Source: SpSt-333 sp040751955
GTDB lineage: Bacteria; Bacteroidota; Ignavibacteria; UBA10030; UBA8401
DNA: 64,000 nt
Reading direction: 5' to 3'
NCBI GenBank assembly: GCA_040751955.1
Contig: JBFMFY010000011.1
Location: forward strand, 1 to 64,000
In this document: positions 1 to 9,010 of the stretch, in pieces
Numbering within the stretch: the stretch's first letter is position 1
Layout of the letters: every line of letters begins with the position of its first letter
Translations under genes and position numbers: made by a program
The notes under the pieces: generated by a model
Seen by the model: the letters and a program-made list of their open reading frames with translations, nothing else
Database searches by the model: none
Told to the model about the DNA's origin: nothing

Positions 1-51
1 AGCTCAACAAAGAAGATGATGCTGATAAAATAACGTCGCATTGTTCTTGTG

Positions 52-93
52 AATGGAAAATCCCGATATCATCGGGATTTTCCATTTATTTTT
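52..93 (+). terminator. Intrinsic terminator of an upstream gene outside the window
   Basis: A perfect 16-bp stem (52-67 with 71-86) closes on the 3-nt loop ATC and is followed by TATTTTT. The T-run lies on the plus-strand 3' side only, so it ends a rightward transcript entering from the left edge. Confidence 0.85.
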
Positions 94-448
94 AGAACCC
101 TTCACTCTCAAAGCGCTGAATTCATGCCTCCCATGCTCCGTTGATGAATATTAAGTTGACTTTTGCTTGTCAAGAGATTAAATTTTTATAAGAAGTTAAA
201 CCCGCATAGCAAGTGAAGTACCGGAAAAGAGGAGATGGGAATGCATCGAGAATACACTTTCCGAAATAATCTTCAAAAAGTCTCTGTTTCATTTGTGTAC
301 GCGTACCTGTAACGCGAAGATTCCAACCGCGACATCATTTGACTGAACGCTTCATAGTCCATCGATGAATGAGCGGGTGGATAGTATTTGTGTCACTCAT
401 AGTCTGTGGAATATCAATTCATTTATCATGAATTTCTTCCACCAACTT
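94..448. other. Intergenic region before the XRE-receiver gene
   Basis: This spacer of about 350 bp has no convincing gene. A 23-codon open frame starts at 241 (MHREYTFRNN...) behind a GGAG-like sequence at 231-234, and could be a leader peptide, but it is too short to judge. An open extension of the next gene reaches back to 365 without family-like sequence. Confidence 0.4.
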
Positions 449-1159
449 ATGAAAGAGACTACGTCAATATTATCTCATTTCGGTCTCGTGGTAAAAGAAC
501 TCCGCCGAAAAAAACAATTGTCGCAAGAAGAACTTGCGAACCGGTGCAGCTTGCACCGAACTTATATTACCGACATCGAACACGGTACGCGAAACGTTTC
601 GCTGAAAAATATTTCGAAGATAGCACATGCTCTCGGAGAATCTCTTCACGATGTATTTGCGTCTGTGGAGCGATATGCGCACCCGAACGCGTACGGTTCT
701 CGGCTGACAACAAGCATGCAATCACCGATCAAACTTCTGTTGATCGAATCCGACCAAAGATTTGCCGGTCAGGCTGTCGAAGAATTGCAGCGGGGTGCAA
801 TTGATAATGCACTTTACGTTGTGCGAAGCGGTGAAGAAGCGATTAAATTTCTGTTTCCTGCCAAAACTGAGGAAAATAAAAATACTAACATCCCGAATGT
901 GATCTTGCTGGATGTTCATCCGCCGAACATCAGTGGACTTGAGGTTTTGGAGAGAATTCGGAAAGAAAAAACGACGAAAGACATTCCGGTCGTGGTAATG
1001 ACTTCGTCTGCCGCGGATACAGAGAAAGAACCGTACCGGATTTTGGGTGTAGAAGAATACTTGACAAAACCGTTGAACATTGAAAGTCTTACGGCGGTAA
1101 TGCACAGGCTGGGATTTCGTTCCCTTTTTCTAGAACGCGAAAGCGTGCTACGCATATAA
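449..1159 (+). CDS. XRE-family DNA-binding protein with C-terminal receiver domain
   Basis: The product is a predicted cytoplasmic regulator of about 236 residues. Residues 12-72 form an XRE/Cro-type helix-turn-helix (QLSQEELANRCSLHRTYITD, then GTRNVS). Residues 92-225 form a CheY-like receiver with the acidic pair in LLIESD, phospho-acceptor D155 (ILLDVHP), T185 (VVMTSS) and K207 (YLTKPL), so it looks phosphorylatable. The order HTH then receiver is the reverse of ordinary response regulators. The frame is open from 365, but residues before 449 are not family-like and no strong Shine-Dalgarno sequence marks either start. The large hybrid kinase that follows could be its partner; that is inferred from position only. 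Confidence 0.75.
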   Translation: MKETTSILSHFGLVVKELRRKKQLSQEELANRCSLHRTYITDIEHGTRNVSLKNISKIAHALGESLHDVFASVERYAHPNAYGSRLTTSMQSPIKLLLIESDQRFAGQAVEELQRGAIDNALYVVRSGEEAIKFLFPAKTEENKNTNIPNVILLDVHPPNISGLEVLERIRKEKTTKDIPVVVMTSSAADTEKEPYRILGVEEYLTKPLNIESLTAVMHRLGFRSLFLERESVLRI

Positions 1160-1595
1160 ATACGACAATTTTGTCCGTTAAAATATCTGTATAAAACTTC
1201 ATTCAGTGTTTGGGTTGGCATATGGAGATCGTTCAAGTGTTGATCGATGAATTCTCCGATACACTACTCGCCAAAGGGCGACACAATGCTCTACCGTTGT
1301 GGAATGTATGCACCGAAAAAGTAAATATATTCTCTTCTGTTGCGCTACACCATCTATCCACTTTCGGAATAACATTCTCCTCCAGTTCAATAAGCAATAA
1401 AGACTCATTTTATTCTCTATTGAGTCTACTATTCCGGTGTTTGCGTCATCATTCCCGTGAAAGCACGAATCCACAAGATGGAAGTCCGCTTGCAGCAGGG
1501 ATTCTTATTCAATTTTTTGGATATGTTATTTTTTGGAGTGAAAGTTACAAAAACAATTTTCAAACGGCTGTACTTATGAATCTTGTAAACGCGCT
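1160..1595. other. Intergenic region with a repeat-like arm
   Basis: About 435 bp lie between the regulator and the hybrid kinase. A 129-codon frame (1210-1599) covers most of it but has no recognisable domain, no ribosome site and unnatural composition. Positions 1445-1472 (GTCATCATTCCCGTGAAAG...) resemble one arm of the GTCATT-type intergenic repeats found elsewhere in the window. I see no supported gene. Confidence 0.5.
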
Positions 1596-4500
1596 ATGAA
1601 CAAATCCTCCATTCAGAAGAAACTCAATATCCTCATTCTCGAAGATAATCCGCGCGATGCAGAGATTCTGATGTATGAGTTACACAAGACGGGAATCCAG
1701 TACTCGTGCGCCGTTGTCAGCACAAAAGAGGAGTATGTTCAAAAATTGGATAGTACGATTGATATTATTCTTTCGGATTATTCAATGCCTCAATTCGACG
1801 CTCCGCAGGCGCTCATCCTGTTGCAAGAACGTTCGCTTGATATTCCGTTCATCGTTATTTCCGGCACAGTAGGTGAAGAAACAGCCGTTTCCATTATGAG
1901 AGCCGGAGCAACCGATTATCTGATGAAAGACCGGCTTTTTCGGTTGGGAAAAGCGATTGAGAACGCGATCCAATTAAAAGGGTTGCGGCGTCAGTCTGTA
2001 TCGACGGCAGAGACCTTAAAAAAAATGATGCGTGCAATCGAACAATCAGCGGATAGCATTGTCATCACGGACAGCAACGGCGTGATCGAGTATGTCAATC
2101 CGGGATTTTCTAAGATTACAGGTTACACAGTTGAAGATGTGATAGGAAAGACGCCGGCAGTTCTTAAATCCGGCAAGCACGATGAAAGGTTCTATTCCGT
2201 TCTATGGAATACGATAAAAGGCGGACGTGTATTTCGTGCGGAATTTGTGAACAGGAAAAAGAACGGTGATCTGTACACAGAAGTACAGGCAATTTCACCC
2301 GTGTTTGACGATAGCGGAGTCATCATCAATTTTGTCAGTACCGGAAAGGATATCACTGAACGCAAGCGGGCAGAAGATGCAATCCGTCATTCAGAGCAGC
2401 AGTACAGAACGTTGATCGAAGCGATGAACGAAGGAGTGCTGCAGGTGGACAATGACGATGTCATATTGTTTGCTAACGACCAATATTGCAAGATGGTGGG
2501 CTATACTCGCGAAGAGCTGATGGGAAAGGTTGCACATGAATTGTTACTTCTTGAAGAAGACGGAAATTTTATCAAATCAAAAAACCGGATGCGGACTGAA
2601 GGATTTGCTGATTCATACGAAATACGCATCAAAACCAAATCGGGCGAGGTTCGCTGGGTAAAAATCAGCGGTTCTCCGATTTACGATGTCTCTGGTACTG
2701 TCATCGGCTCCATCGGAATCCATTCCGATATTACAGAACAGAAAAAAGCTGTTGAAGCACTCAAACTTTTCCGTGCTCTTATCGATGGCACCAATGATGC
2801 TGTGGAGGTAATCGATCCTGTTACCGGACGCTTTTTGGATATGAATGAACGGGAATGCATCGACCTCGGATATTCCCGGGAAGAGATGCTGCAGATGTCG
2901 GTCTTCGACGTCGATCCCAACGTTCGCAGGGAGAACTTCGAAAAGGAAACGGCAGCAGAACGCGAAGCCGGAACGATGATCATCGAAAGCGTTCATAGGC
3001 GGAAAGACGGTTCTGTTTTTCCCGTGGAAGTCACTATCAATTATATAAAACTCGATAAAGAGTATATCGTTGCCATCGTGCGCGATATTACCGAGCGGAA
3101 ACAGATTGAACGAAGAAACAAACTGATTGCCAATCTTGGTTACCAACTTAGTTCCGTTGAAACGAGCAAACAAGCTGCAAAAATTGTTGTTGATGTTGCC
3201 GATCAACTTTTCGGTTGGGATGCATGCACCGTCGATCTGTATTTCGAGCATACAGGGCTGGTGACAACCGTGTTGAACATTGACACAGTCCAGGGAGAGA
3301 GAGTGGAATTTCCTCCTTCATTCATCAACTGCCCTCCAACAGACCGGATGAGAAGAGTCATTAAAGAGGGATCTCTTTTGGTCCTTCGAGATCTGAAAGA
3401 AGGATTTGGTACAGATGCTATTGCTTTTGGAGATACCTCACGCCCTTCCGCTTCGCTCATGTTTGTCCCCATCCGCAGCGGCGATATGGCAATTGGGATA
3501 TTGTCGATCCAAAGTTATTCGCCGAATAAATACAACCAGTCCGATATTGTCGTACTTCAAGGAATGGCGGACCAATGCGGTGCCGCATTCATACGAATTC
3601 GTGCATTGGAGGATCTTCGGAAGAGCGAAGCGAACCTGCGTCGTGCACAGCAAATTGGAAAGGTCGGCAGCATTCACTTCGACATCAAAAACAACATCTT
3701 CGAATGGTCGGACGAAGTGTTTAGGATGTTCGGTAAGGATCCCAAAACATTTGTCCCGACATTCGATACAATTATGGATATGATCCATCCGGATGAGAAG
3801 GAAACAATGCTTGCTGAATATGCTCAGTTTTTGAAGAGCAGAAACCGATTTGAAGTCGAGACTAATATTGTGGTATCGGATGGTACAGTCAAAAACATCG
3901 CTGTGCTGGCGGAGGTTGTACGTGACGAAATAGGAACACCAGTAGAAATATACAGCGTTCTTCAGGATATCACTGAAAGAAAACATGCAGAGAAAGCCCT
4001 GAAAGCATCAGAGTCCAAGTACAAGGATATCTTTACATTTGCACCTGTCGGTATTTATCAATCAACTACTGACGGAAAGTTCATTACTGTGAATGCTACA
4101 CTTGTGCGTATGTTGGGATATAAATCGGAGGAGGAATTACTCCGTAAAGATCTCTCACAGGATATCTACTTTGATGGTCAAGAACGTGATCGTCTTATCC
4201 GAATGTACGAGCCAAAGGGAACCGGAACCGAAATAGAAATTCGATGGAAGAAAAAAAATGGGACCCCTATCTGGATACAGTTGACGTCGCATGCGATAAA
4301 AAATGCGAAAGGGGAGACGTTATTCTTTGAAGGATTCGTTCGTGATATCACTGAACAGAAAAAATTTGAAGATGCCTTAAAGCAGAGCGAAGAACGATAT
4401 CGAACGTTGATCGACAGCGCCGTTGATGCTATCTTCACTATATCAAAAGATGGAGTGCTCACATCGTTAAACCCTGCCTTTGAAAAAATTACGGGATGGA

Positions 4501-5921
4501 AAAGGAGTGAGTGGCTGGGGAAAAGTTTTACGGACCTTATTCACGAGGAGGATAGGAAAGAGTTCGTTGAAAATTTCAAACTGCGCATGCAAGGGAAAGA
4601 AGTACCTGTTCATGAGTACCATATACTGACGTCATCTCATACTGTTGTGGTTATTGAACTATTGACTGCACTGCAATATGCAAACGATGAGATTGTCGGG
4701 ATGCTTGGGGTTGCACGCGATGTAACGGAACGGAAAAAACTGGAGGAACAGATCCGACAAGGACAGAAAATGGAAAGTATCGGTACACTTGCCGGGGGCA
4801 TTGCACATGATTTTAACAACATCCTTGGAATTATTCTTGCAAGTGCTACAATGTTGGAGCGCCTTGATCCTTCGCACAAAAATTTCAAATCCACACTTGA
4901 AACGATCAATAAGACGGTGCAGCGGGGTGCAATGCTTGTGCGGCAGATCTTAACCTTTGCCAGGCAGAATGAAGTAAAAATCACCTCCGTGCAGATTAAC
5001 GACATCGTTGTGGAGTTGACCAAAATGCTTGAGATGACGATACCGAAGACCATAGGAATTAAGCTCAGTCTCGATGCATCGCTTCCCAACATTAACGTGG
5101 ATTCAAACCAAGTGCATCAGGCGTTGTTGAACCTTTGTGTCAATGCCCGCGATGCAATTCTCGACCGTAGATCGAAGGGAATGCAATCTGGCACAATCAC
5201 AATAAGCACCACTAAAATTGACAGGATTCGGCTGAAGGAACAATTCCAGCATCACAATGCCGAACACTACATTGTTCTCCGCGTCTCCGATACGGGCATT
5301 GGGATGGATGGAGAAACAATAAGGAGGATTTTTGACCCGTTCTTTACAACGAAAGAAATTGGCAAAGGGACGGGACTCGGCTTAGCTGTAGTGTACGGTG
5401 TAATGCAGAGCCTGCAAGGCTTTGTCGATGTCGAAAGTGTGCCCGGAGAAGGAACAACATTCAGTCTCTATTTCCCGATTTCCGATACCTCCCCAACGGA
5501 GCAACGTTCTCTGCCGGAGCTGCAAACCGAAGCGCCCGGAGGAAGTGAAACAGTATTGGTGATTGAGGATGAGGAATCGCTGGCTGAGCTCGTAAAGTTT
5601 ATGTTGGAGGCAAAAGGTTATACTGTGCTTACCGCTGCAAATGGAGCAGAGGGAGTCGAAACATTTAAAGAGCACGCAGATAAAATTTCTTTGGTCTTTA
5701 CAGATTTTGGCTTGCCAGAGATGGATGGATTTACTATGTTACGGCGTATCAAAGAAATAAAACCGGATACACGTATGCTTATGGCAAGCGGATATCTCGA
5801 ATCGTCTCAACGATCGGAGATATTTCAACTCGGTGTGTATGAAATCATACAGAAACCGTATGAGCCGTCCAAGATAGTATCCAAAATTCGGGAGATGCTC
5901 GATCAGAAAAACAGTGATTGA
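1596..5921 (+). CDS. Multi-PAS/GAF hybrid sensor histidine kinase with receivers at both ends
   Basis: This 1441-residue predicted cytoplasmic sensor kinase has no transmembrane segment. In order: receiver 10-125 (D61, K111); PAS about 142-258, 263-385 and 390-500; GAF 505-672; PAS 676-795, 803-923 and 930-1045; HisKA about 1055-1125 with H1071 in GGIAHDFNNIL; HATPase 1165-1295 with N1183 (NARDAIL), DTGIGM and GKGTGLGLAV; receiver 1318-1437 (D1370, K1420). Most PAS units end in the usual DITERK or DITEQK linker. Catalytic residues look intact at every station, so an internal phosphorelay is plausible. Ligands cannot be told from sequence. The start ATG has no clear ribosome site, but the receiver domain begins right after it. 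Confidence 0.95.
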   Translation: MNKSSIQKKLNILILEDNPRDAEILMYELHKTGIQYSCAVVSTKEEYVQKLDSTIDIILSDYSMPQFDAPQALILLQERSLDIPFIVISGTVGEETAVSIMRAGATDYLMKDRLFRLGKAIENAIQLKGLRRQSVSTAETLKKMMRAIEQSADSIVITDSNGVIEYVNPGFSKITGYTVEDVIGKTPAVLKSGKHDERFYSVLWNTIKGGRVFRAEFVNRKKNGDLYTEVQAISPVFDDSGVIINFVSTGKDITERKRAEDAIRHSEQQYRTLIEAMNEGVLQVDNDDVILFANDQYCKMVGYTREELMGKVAHELLLLEEDGNFIKSKNRMRTEGFADSYEIRIKTKSGEVRWVKISGSPIYDVSGTVIGSIGIHSDITEQKKAVEALKLFRALIDGTNDAVEVIDPVTGRFLDMNERECIDLGYSREEMLQMSVFDVDPNVRRENFEKETAAEREAGTMIIESVHRRKDGSVFPVEVTINYIKLDKEYIVAIVRDITERKQIERRNKLIANLGYQLSSVETSKQAAKIVVDVADQLFGWDACTVDLYFEHTGLVTTVLNIDTVQGERVEFPPSFINCPPTDRMRRVIKEGSLLVLRDLKEGFGTDAIAFGDTSRPSASLMFVPIRSGDMAIGILSIQSYSPNKYNQSDIVVLQGMADQCGAAFIRIRALEDLRKSEANLRRAQQIGKVGSIHFDIKNNIFEWSDEVFRMFGKDPKTFVPTFDTIMDMIHPDEKETMLAEYAQFLKSRNRFEVETNIVVSDGTVKNIAVLAEVVRDEIGTPVEIYSVLQDITERKHAEKALKASESKYKDIFTFAPVGIYQSTTDGKFITVNATLVRMLGYKSEEELLRKDLSQDIYFDGQERDRLIRMYEPKGTGTEIEIRWKKKNGTPIWIQLTSHAIKNAKGETLFFEGFVRDITEQKKFEDALKQSEERYRTLIDSAVDAIFTISKDGVLTSLNPAFEKITGWKRSEWLGKSFTDLIHEEDRKEFVENFKLRMQGKEVPVHEYHILTSSHTVVVIELLTALQYANDEIVGMLGVARDVTERKKLEEQIRQGQKMESIGTLAGGIAHDFNNILGIILASATMLERLDPSHKNFKSTLETINKTVQRGAMLVRQILTFARQNEVKITSVQINDIVVELTKMLEMTIPKTIGIKLSLDASLPNINVDSNQVHQALLNLCVNARDAILDRRSKGMQSGTITISTTKIDRIRLKEQFQHHNAEHYIVLRVSDTGIGMDGETIRRIFDPFFTTKEIGKGTGLGLAVVYGVMQSLQGFVDVESVPGEGTTFSLYFPISDTSPTEQRSLPELQTEAPGGSETVLVIEDEESLAELVKFMLEAKGYTVLTAANGAEGVETFKEHADKISLVFTDFGLPEMDGFTMLRRIKEIKPDTRMLMASGYLESSQRSEIFQLGVYEIIQKPYEPSKIVSKIREMLDQKNSD

Positions 5922-5996
5922 CTTCAAGCACATACCAGGGGTATTTCTGAAGTACTCTCCTTGCAGATGCATGGTGGGTATTATTTCCTTCAAAAA

Positions 5997-6033
5997 GAAA
6001 TCCCGTCTCATAGTGAGACGGGATTCTTTTTTT
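5997..6033. terminator. Bidirectional terminator between the hybrid kinase and tRNA-Val
   Basis: A 12-bp stem (AATCCCGTCTCA, loop TAG, TGAGACGGGATT at 5999-6025) has T-rich tracts on both sides. Read rightward it is followed by CTTTTTTT; read leftward it is followed by TCTTTTTG. It can end both the kinase transcript and the convergent tRNA transcript. Confidence 0.85.
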
Positions 6034-6036
6034 ATG

Positions 6037-6111
6037 TGGACGCTGCGGGGATCGAACCTGCGACCTTACGCGTGTGAGGCGTACGCTCTAGACCAGCTGA
6101 GCTAAGCGTCC
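6037..6111 (-). tRNA. tRNA-Val (anticodon CAC)
   Basis: Read on the minus strand, the 7-bp acceptor stem pairs GGACGCT with AGCGTCC. The D-arm is GCTC...GAGC, the anticodon stem is TACGC/GCGTA with loop CTCACAC giving anticodon CAC (codon GUG), and the T-arm is GCAGG-TTCGATC-CCCGC. The discriminator is A. CCA is not encoded, because the next bases are CAT. Confidence 0.95.
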
Positions 6112-6256
6112 GCTGACGTCACAATATAATAATGAATGGGTGCTGTTCCAAACAGAAAATTGCTGTGTCAAATATACCAGGCAGGTGTAATATTTTCACA
6201 AGTACAATTGTTATGGTGAAAGTTTGCGGAACAAAAATGTTAAAAATTAAAAATAT

Positions 6257-6273
6257 CTACCATGGCATGGTAG
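6257..6273. promoter_or_regulatory. 17-bp palindrome upstream of a small membrane protein
   Basis: CTACCAT-GGC-ATGGTAG is a perfect 7-bp inverted repeat with a 3-nt centre, 43 bp upstream of the 40-codon gene at 6317. It lies in AT-rich sequence and has no T-run, so an operator fits better than a terminator. The regulator is unknown. Confidence 0.4.
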
Positions 6274-6316
6274 TTGTGATTTATCATAATACAACCAACA
6301 TCATCAGGAGGGTGAC

Positions 6317-6439
6317 GTGGAAATAGCAATCGGCATTGTGGTGTATCTGGTCTTGCTGTCTGGCTTGATGCTTTTCGGAAGATTCCTGCACGAGTGCGAC
6401 GAAGTGCTGGAAAACCAATTCAAGAAACAGTCGATGTAA
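6317..6439 (+). CDS. 40-residue single-pass membrane protein
   Basis: This small gene starts at GTG 6317, preceded by a near-perfect AGGAGGG ribosome site (6306-6312) at good spacing. The product begins MEIAIGIVVYLVLLSGLMLF (one hydrophobic helix, residues 3-20) and ends in a hydrophilic tail, GRFLHECDEVLENQFKKQSM. Its stop lies 15 bp from the 3' end of the convergent YeeE/YedE-rhodanese gene. Function is not recognisable; one Cys-Asp-Glu cluster sits just after the helix. The strong ribosome site and helix-plus-charged-tail layout are the reasons for calling it. Confidence 0.65.
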   Translation: MEIAIGIVVYLVLLSGLMLFGRFLHECDEVLENQFKKQSM

Positions 6440-6453
6440 CACCAGCTTATCTG

Positions 6454-7707
6454 TCAGCAGCCGCCGGCAACTTTCTTTACCAGTTTTGCAGGTTTGACTG
6501 TCGAATTTTTTGCTTCTTTAATCATTGCCGTAAGCGCAACGCTTGCCTTTGTTCGAAATCGTTCGGTATCGTGTCGCTGCTGTGGATCTGTTCGCTGAGA
6601 TTTTTGCAGTGTGGTGCCGGTAAACATTACTTGAAATTCACACTGCATAGTCTGCACTTCCGGTTTTAACAGAATAATAGTATTGACAAAATTGTTCATT
6701 CCTCCACAGAGCACATAATTGTTTTCATATCCCAATCGTTCACTGATCAGTGCGGCAGTTCGTGCCTCAATCTCTGAATTCCCAACAAAGATTTTTTTTG
6801 TATGCCGTTTTCCTAACAGTTCAGTGTATTCCTTTTGAAGAATCTGCTCTGGTTGAACGTTGACGGCGCCCGGAAGTGTGAGTTTTCCAAATTCCTCCGG
6901 CAATCGTACATCAATTATTTGAATTCTGGGATCATTGTCAATAATTCTGAATGCAAGTTCGTCGGAGGTCATTTCGTTTACCCGATGTGTTTGCAGATAT
7001 TCTTGCGTAGAAACTTCATCGAGCAAGCGTTGTTTGTAGTCAGGAAGAAATACAAGAACAATGCCGAGTGCAACGATGCCCGAACCGGCAAGACGATGAT
7101 GGAACACATTGAATGATTGTGCCGGACCATCGGGATTCACCTTCTTTTCAATCATTGTCGTCAACATAAATGCGCCGACGGCAACAATGATCAATGCGAG
7201 AGCAAATATCCCTTGTGAAATCCCTATTGAATTGAAGATGCGGATATTTCCGAGAAAATCTGCGTTGCTGATTCCCTCAAACCACGGATACAGTTCCCCG
7301 TACAGAAATACACCAAGCAATCCGCCGCCGACAAAGAACATCGCGTCGATCTTCCCGATCGCCAATCCGGCGACGCTCGTTCCCGGGCAATATCCTCCAA
7401 TGATGAATCCGAATCCCATAATGACGCCGCCGAGAATTGCCGCTTCAAGAAAAGTAGGATTGATGTAGATGAAATCAGTATCGAGCCAGCCGAGATAACC
7501 GAGAATGATTACGCCGCTCATCGCGGTGACTCCTGCAGTGAAGAAGACACGCAGTACGGTGAAATCATATCCGTAAAAAACTCCGGCAAGAACGCGTGAT
7601 GATGAGAACCCCGCCTGTTCAAGAATATATCCGAACGCAATGCCGATGAGCAGTGCGACGATCAGGTTCAATTCATCGCTGATAAGATTTGGGACGAGTG
7701 GGAACAT
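6454..7707 (-). CDS. YeeE/YedE-family sulfur permease fused to a rhodanese-like domain
   Basis: Residues 1-225 hold several hydrophobic helices of the YeeE/YedE (TsuA-like, thiosulfate or sulfur import) family, with the key cysteine C107 in GGYCPGTSVAG. Residues about 245-345 form a rhodanese fold (IIDVRLPEEFGKLTLPGAVNV). The active-site loop reads IFVGNSEIEA where catalytic rhodaneses carry cysteine, so this domain cannot be a classical sulfurtransferase. Residues 350-417 are a basic tail with no known domain that ends in Cys. The ATG is preceded by GAGG at good spacing. It is last in a minus-strand set with a second YeeE/YedE, a cytochrome b and an octaheme cytochrome. Confidence 0.85.
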   Translation of the reverse strand: MFPLVPNLISDELNLIVALLIGIAFGYILEQAGFSSSRVLAGVFYGYDFTVLRVFFTAGVTAMSGVIILGYLGWLDTDFIYINPTFLEAAILGGVIMGFGFIIGGYCPGTSVAGLAIGKIDAMFFVGGGLLGVFLYGELYPWFEGISNADFLGNIRIFNSIGISQGIFALALIIVAVGAFMLTTMIEKKVNPDGPAQSFNVFHHRLAGSGIVALGIVLVFLPDYKQRLLDEVSTQEYLQTHRVNEMTSDELAFRIIDNDPRIQIIDVRLPEEFGKLTLPGAVNVQPEQILQKEYTELLGKRHTKKIFVGNSEIEARTAALISERLGYENNYVLCGGMNNFVNTIILLKPEVQTMQCEFQVMFTGTTLQKSQRTDPQQRHDTERFRTKASVALTAMIKEAKNSTVKPAKLVKKVAGGC

Positions 7708-7722
7708 AAATGCCTCAAGTTA

Positions 7723-7816
7723 AAAGTCAAGAGTGAAAAATTCTTTTTCATACCTATCCTTGATGCTTGATGAAAATGATATCGTAGTATCCAGTAACTA
7801 GCATCAAGTATCCGGA
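7723..7816. repeat. Degenerate TATCAAGTATCC-type intergenic repeat
   Basis: The spacer between the two YeeE/YedE genes contains CTTGATGCTTGATG (7760-7773) and GCATCAAGTATCCGG (7801-7815), which are opposed copies of the same word. The form TATCAAGTATCCAGTATCAAG recurs near 17165-17187, upstream of hoxU. It codes for nothing recognisable. Confidence 0.5.
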
Positions 7817-8362
7817 TTAAATCCAAAGTTTCCTAAAAAAGTACGCAACCGCGTAACCGGTGCCGAAAATCGCCATCATGGTAATGATTCCGCCTGTTGA
7901 AAGGACTGCCATGCCGCTCAATGCTGCGCCGCTGGTGCAGCCGCGGGCAAATTGTGCTCCAAGTCCGAACAGCAATCCTCCGATCAATGCAAAGCCAAGA
8001 CGCATTGTGTTGGTAATGCGCGGACCTTTTTCCATAATAAAATTCAATCGGTCGGAGACGACGCCTGAAAGAAATCCGCCGATGACGACGCCGAGCACTT
8101 CAAACACAAGCCATGCTTTCAGCGGATTATCATGGAGCGATTTCAAATTCTCGGAATAAAATTTTGACTCGTGTGCATGCTGTGGTGCAAACGTGCTGAC
8201 TGTTGCCACAACGGCACTTTTCAATGCGCCGCTTGCCCCGAGTCCGCGTCCGGTGATGACAATTGTTGCAAGCAACGTCAATCCAAGCAAAAAGCCGGCA
8301 AGATAGGGGTTCATATATTTTGTTTTCATAAGTTTCTCATGTTGATGAGTTTCAGGATTCAT
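7817..8362 (-). CDS. YeeE/YedE-family sulfur permease (second half-size copy)
   Basis: This multi-pass membrane protein of up to 181 residues has the family cysteine motif ARGCTSGAALSG in its C-terminal half and glycine-rich helices on each side. It probably acts with the larger YeeE/YedE-rhodanese protein encoded just downstream; split pairs of this family are common. The exact start is uncertain: ATG 8362 has no ribosome site, and an internal ATG at residue 12 (MKTKYMNPYLAG), preceded by GAGAA, is a good alternative that places the first helix near the N-terminus. It is encoded after the cytochrome b, pointing to sulfur-compound uptake linked to redox proteins. Confidence 0.85.
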   Translation of the reverse strand: MNPETHQHEKLMKTKYMNPYLAGFLLGLTLLATIVITGRGLGASGALKSAVVATVSTFAPQHAHESKFYSENLKSLHDNPLKAWLVFEVLGVVIGGFLSGVVSDRLNFIMEKGPRITNTMRLGFALIGGLLFGLGAQFARGCTSGAALSGMAVLSTGGIITMMAIFGTGYAVAYFFRKLWI

Positions 8363-8403
8363 GTTTTAAGTATCAAAGCATTGGTACCGTGAAACGTGAA
8401 AAT

Positions 8404-9009
8404 TCAATCTTCTACCTCCTCGCTTCCCGTAATCATCGCTTTCAAATTGGATGTCGGTGTTCGTCCCGTCGTGATCAAATAAAGATGGGCGATGAGGAAT
8501 GCGACAAGAAAGAATGCACCCGCAGCGTGCAGTATTGCAACTACCTGCAAGCCGTCGATGTTCAAACTTTCGATTCCATGTTTTTGGGGGTAGCGATAAA
8601 ACATATAGAGTAAACCGGAAGTTACCATGACAGGGATGACAAGCAGTTTCAGAGACAGATACACCAATCGTTGCAACGGATTGAGTTTACTCAGTTGTGT
8701 TTTTCGTGTCGGATGCGGTGCGTTACGGAAAATTCCGGTGATGTAATACTGAATCTGCACCCGCAGATGCTGCCGCGTTGGAATATATTGCTTCCATTCT
8801 CCGGTTGTGAAATGCCAGAAGATCGCCAGTGCGATCAGTACTAGAAACATCGTTGCGGCAACATTGTGAAATGCAACCGCCTGTTCAAACCCGAAAAACG
8901 AAATCGAACCGTGAATTTCAAATCCGGTTAATGCAAGAAACATAATCAGGAACGCCTGCATCCAATGCCAGAAACGGTTAAAGCGGGAATAAATCAAGAC
9001 TTTTTTCAT
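8404..9009 (-). CDS. Membrane cytochrome b (thiosulfate reductase/hydrogenase cytb type)
   Basis: This 201-residue protein has four predicted helices and histidines placed as b-heme ligands: RFWHWMQ (residue 15), VAFHNVAA, IFWHFTTG, and the pair ILHAAG...IAHLYL in the last helix. The family passes electrons between the quinone pool and a periplasmic partner. The gene starts one base after the stop of the octaheme cytochrome gene, with AAGGAGA inside that gene's end, so the two are translationally coupled. The partner is therefore most likely the octaheme cytochrome rather than the hydrogenase encoded farther away. Confidence 0.85.
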   Translation of the reverse strand: MKKVLIYSRFNRFWHWMQAFLIMFLALTGFEIHGSISFFGFEQAVAFHNVAATMFLVLIALAIFWHFTTGEWKQYIPTRQHLRVQIQYYITGIFRNAPHPTRKTQLSKLNPLQRLVYLSLKLLVIPVMVTSGLLYMFYRYPQKHGIESLNIDGLQVVAILHAAGAFFLVAFLIAHLYLITTGRTPTSNLKAMITGSEEVED

Positions 9010-9010
9010 T

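Noticed and set aside
241..312. 23-codon frame MHREYTFRNN... with a GGAG-like site
   Set aside because: Too short and too weakly supported to call as a gene; mentioned only as a possible leader peptide.
1210..1599. 129-codon open frame between the regulator and the kinase
   Set aside because: No ribosome site, no domain, odd composition (serine-rich, repeat-derived SRESTNP); it overlaps the kinase start and a repeat arm.
6132..6326. 64-codon open frame on the plus strand after the tRNA
   Set aside because: No ribosome site and no coding-like pattern; it overlaps the better-supported GTG gene at 6317 in another frame.
8404..9009. Cytochrome b as the membrane anchor of the hydrogenase
   Set aside because: The hydrogenase here is a soluble NAD(P)-linked type on the other strand 6 kb away, and the cytochrome b gene is coupled to the octaheme cytochrome gene.
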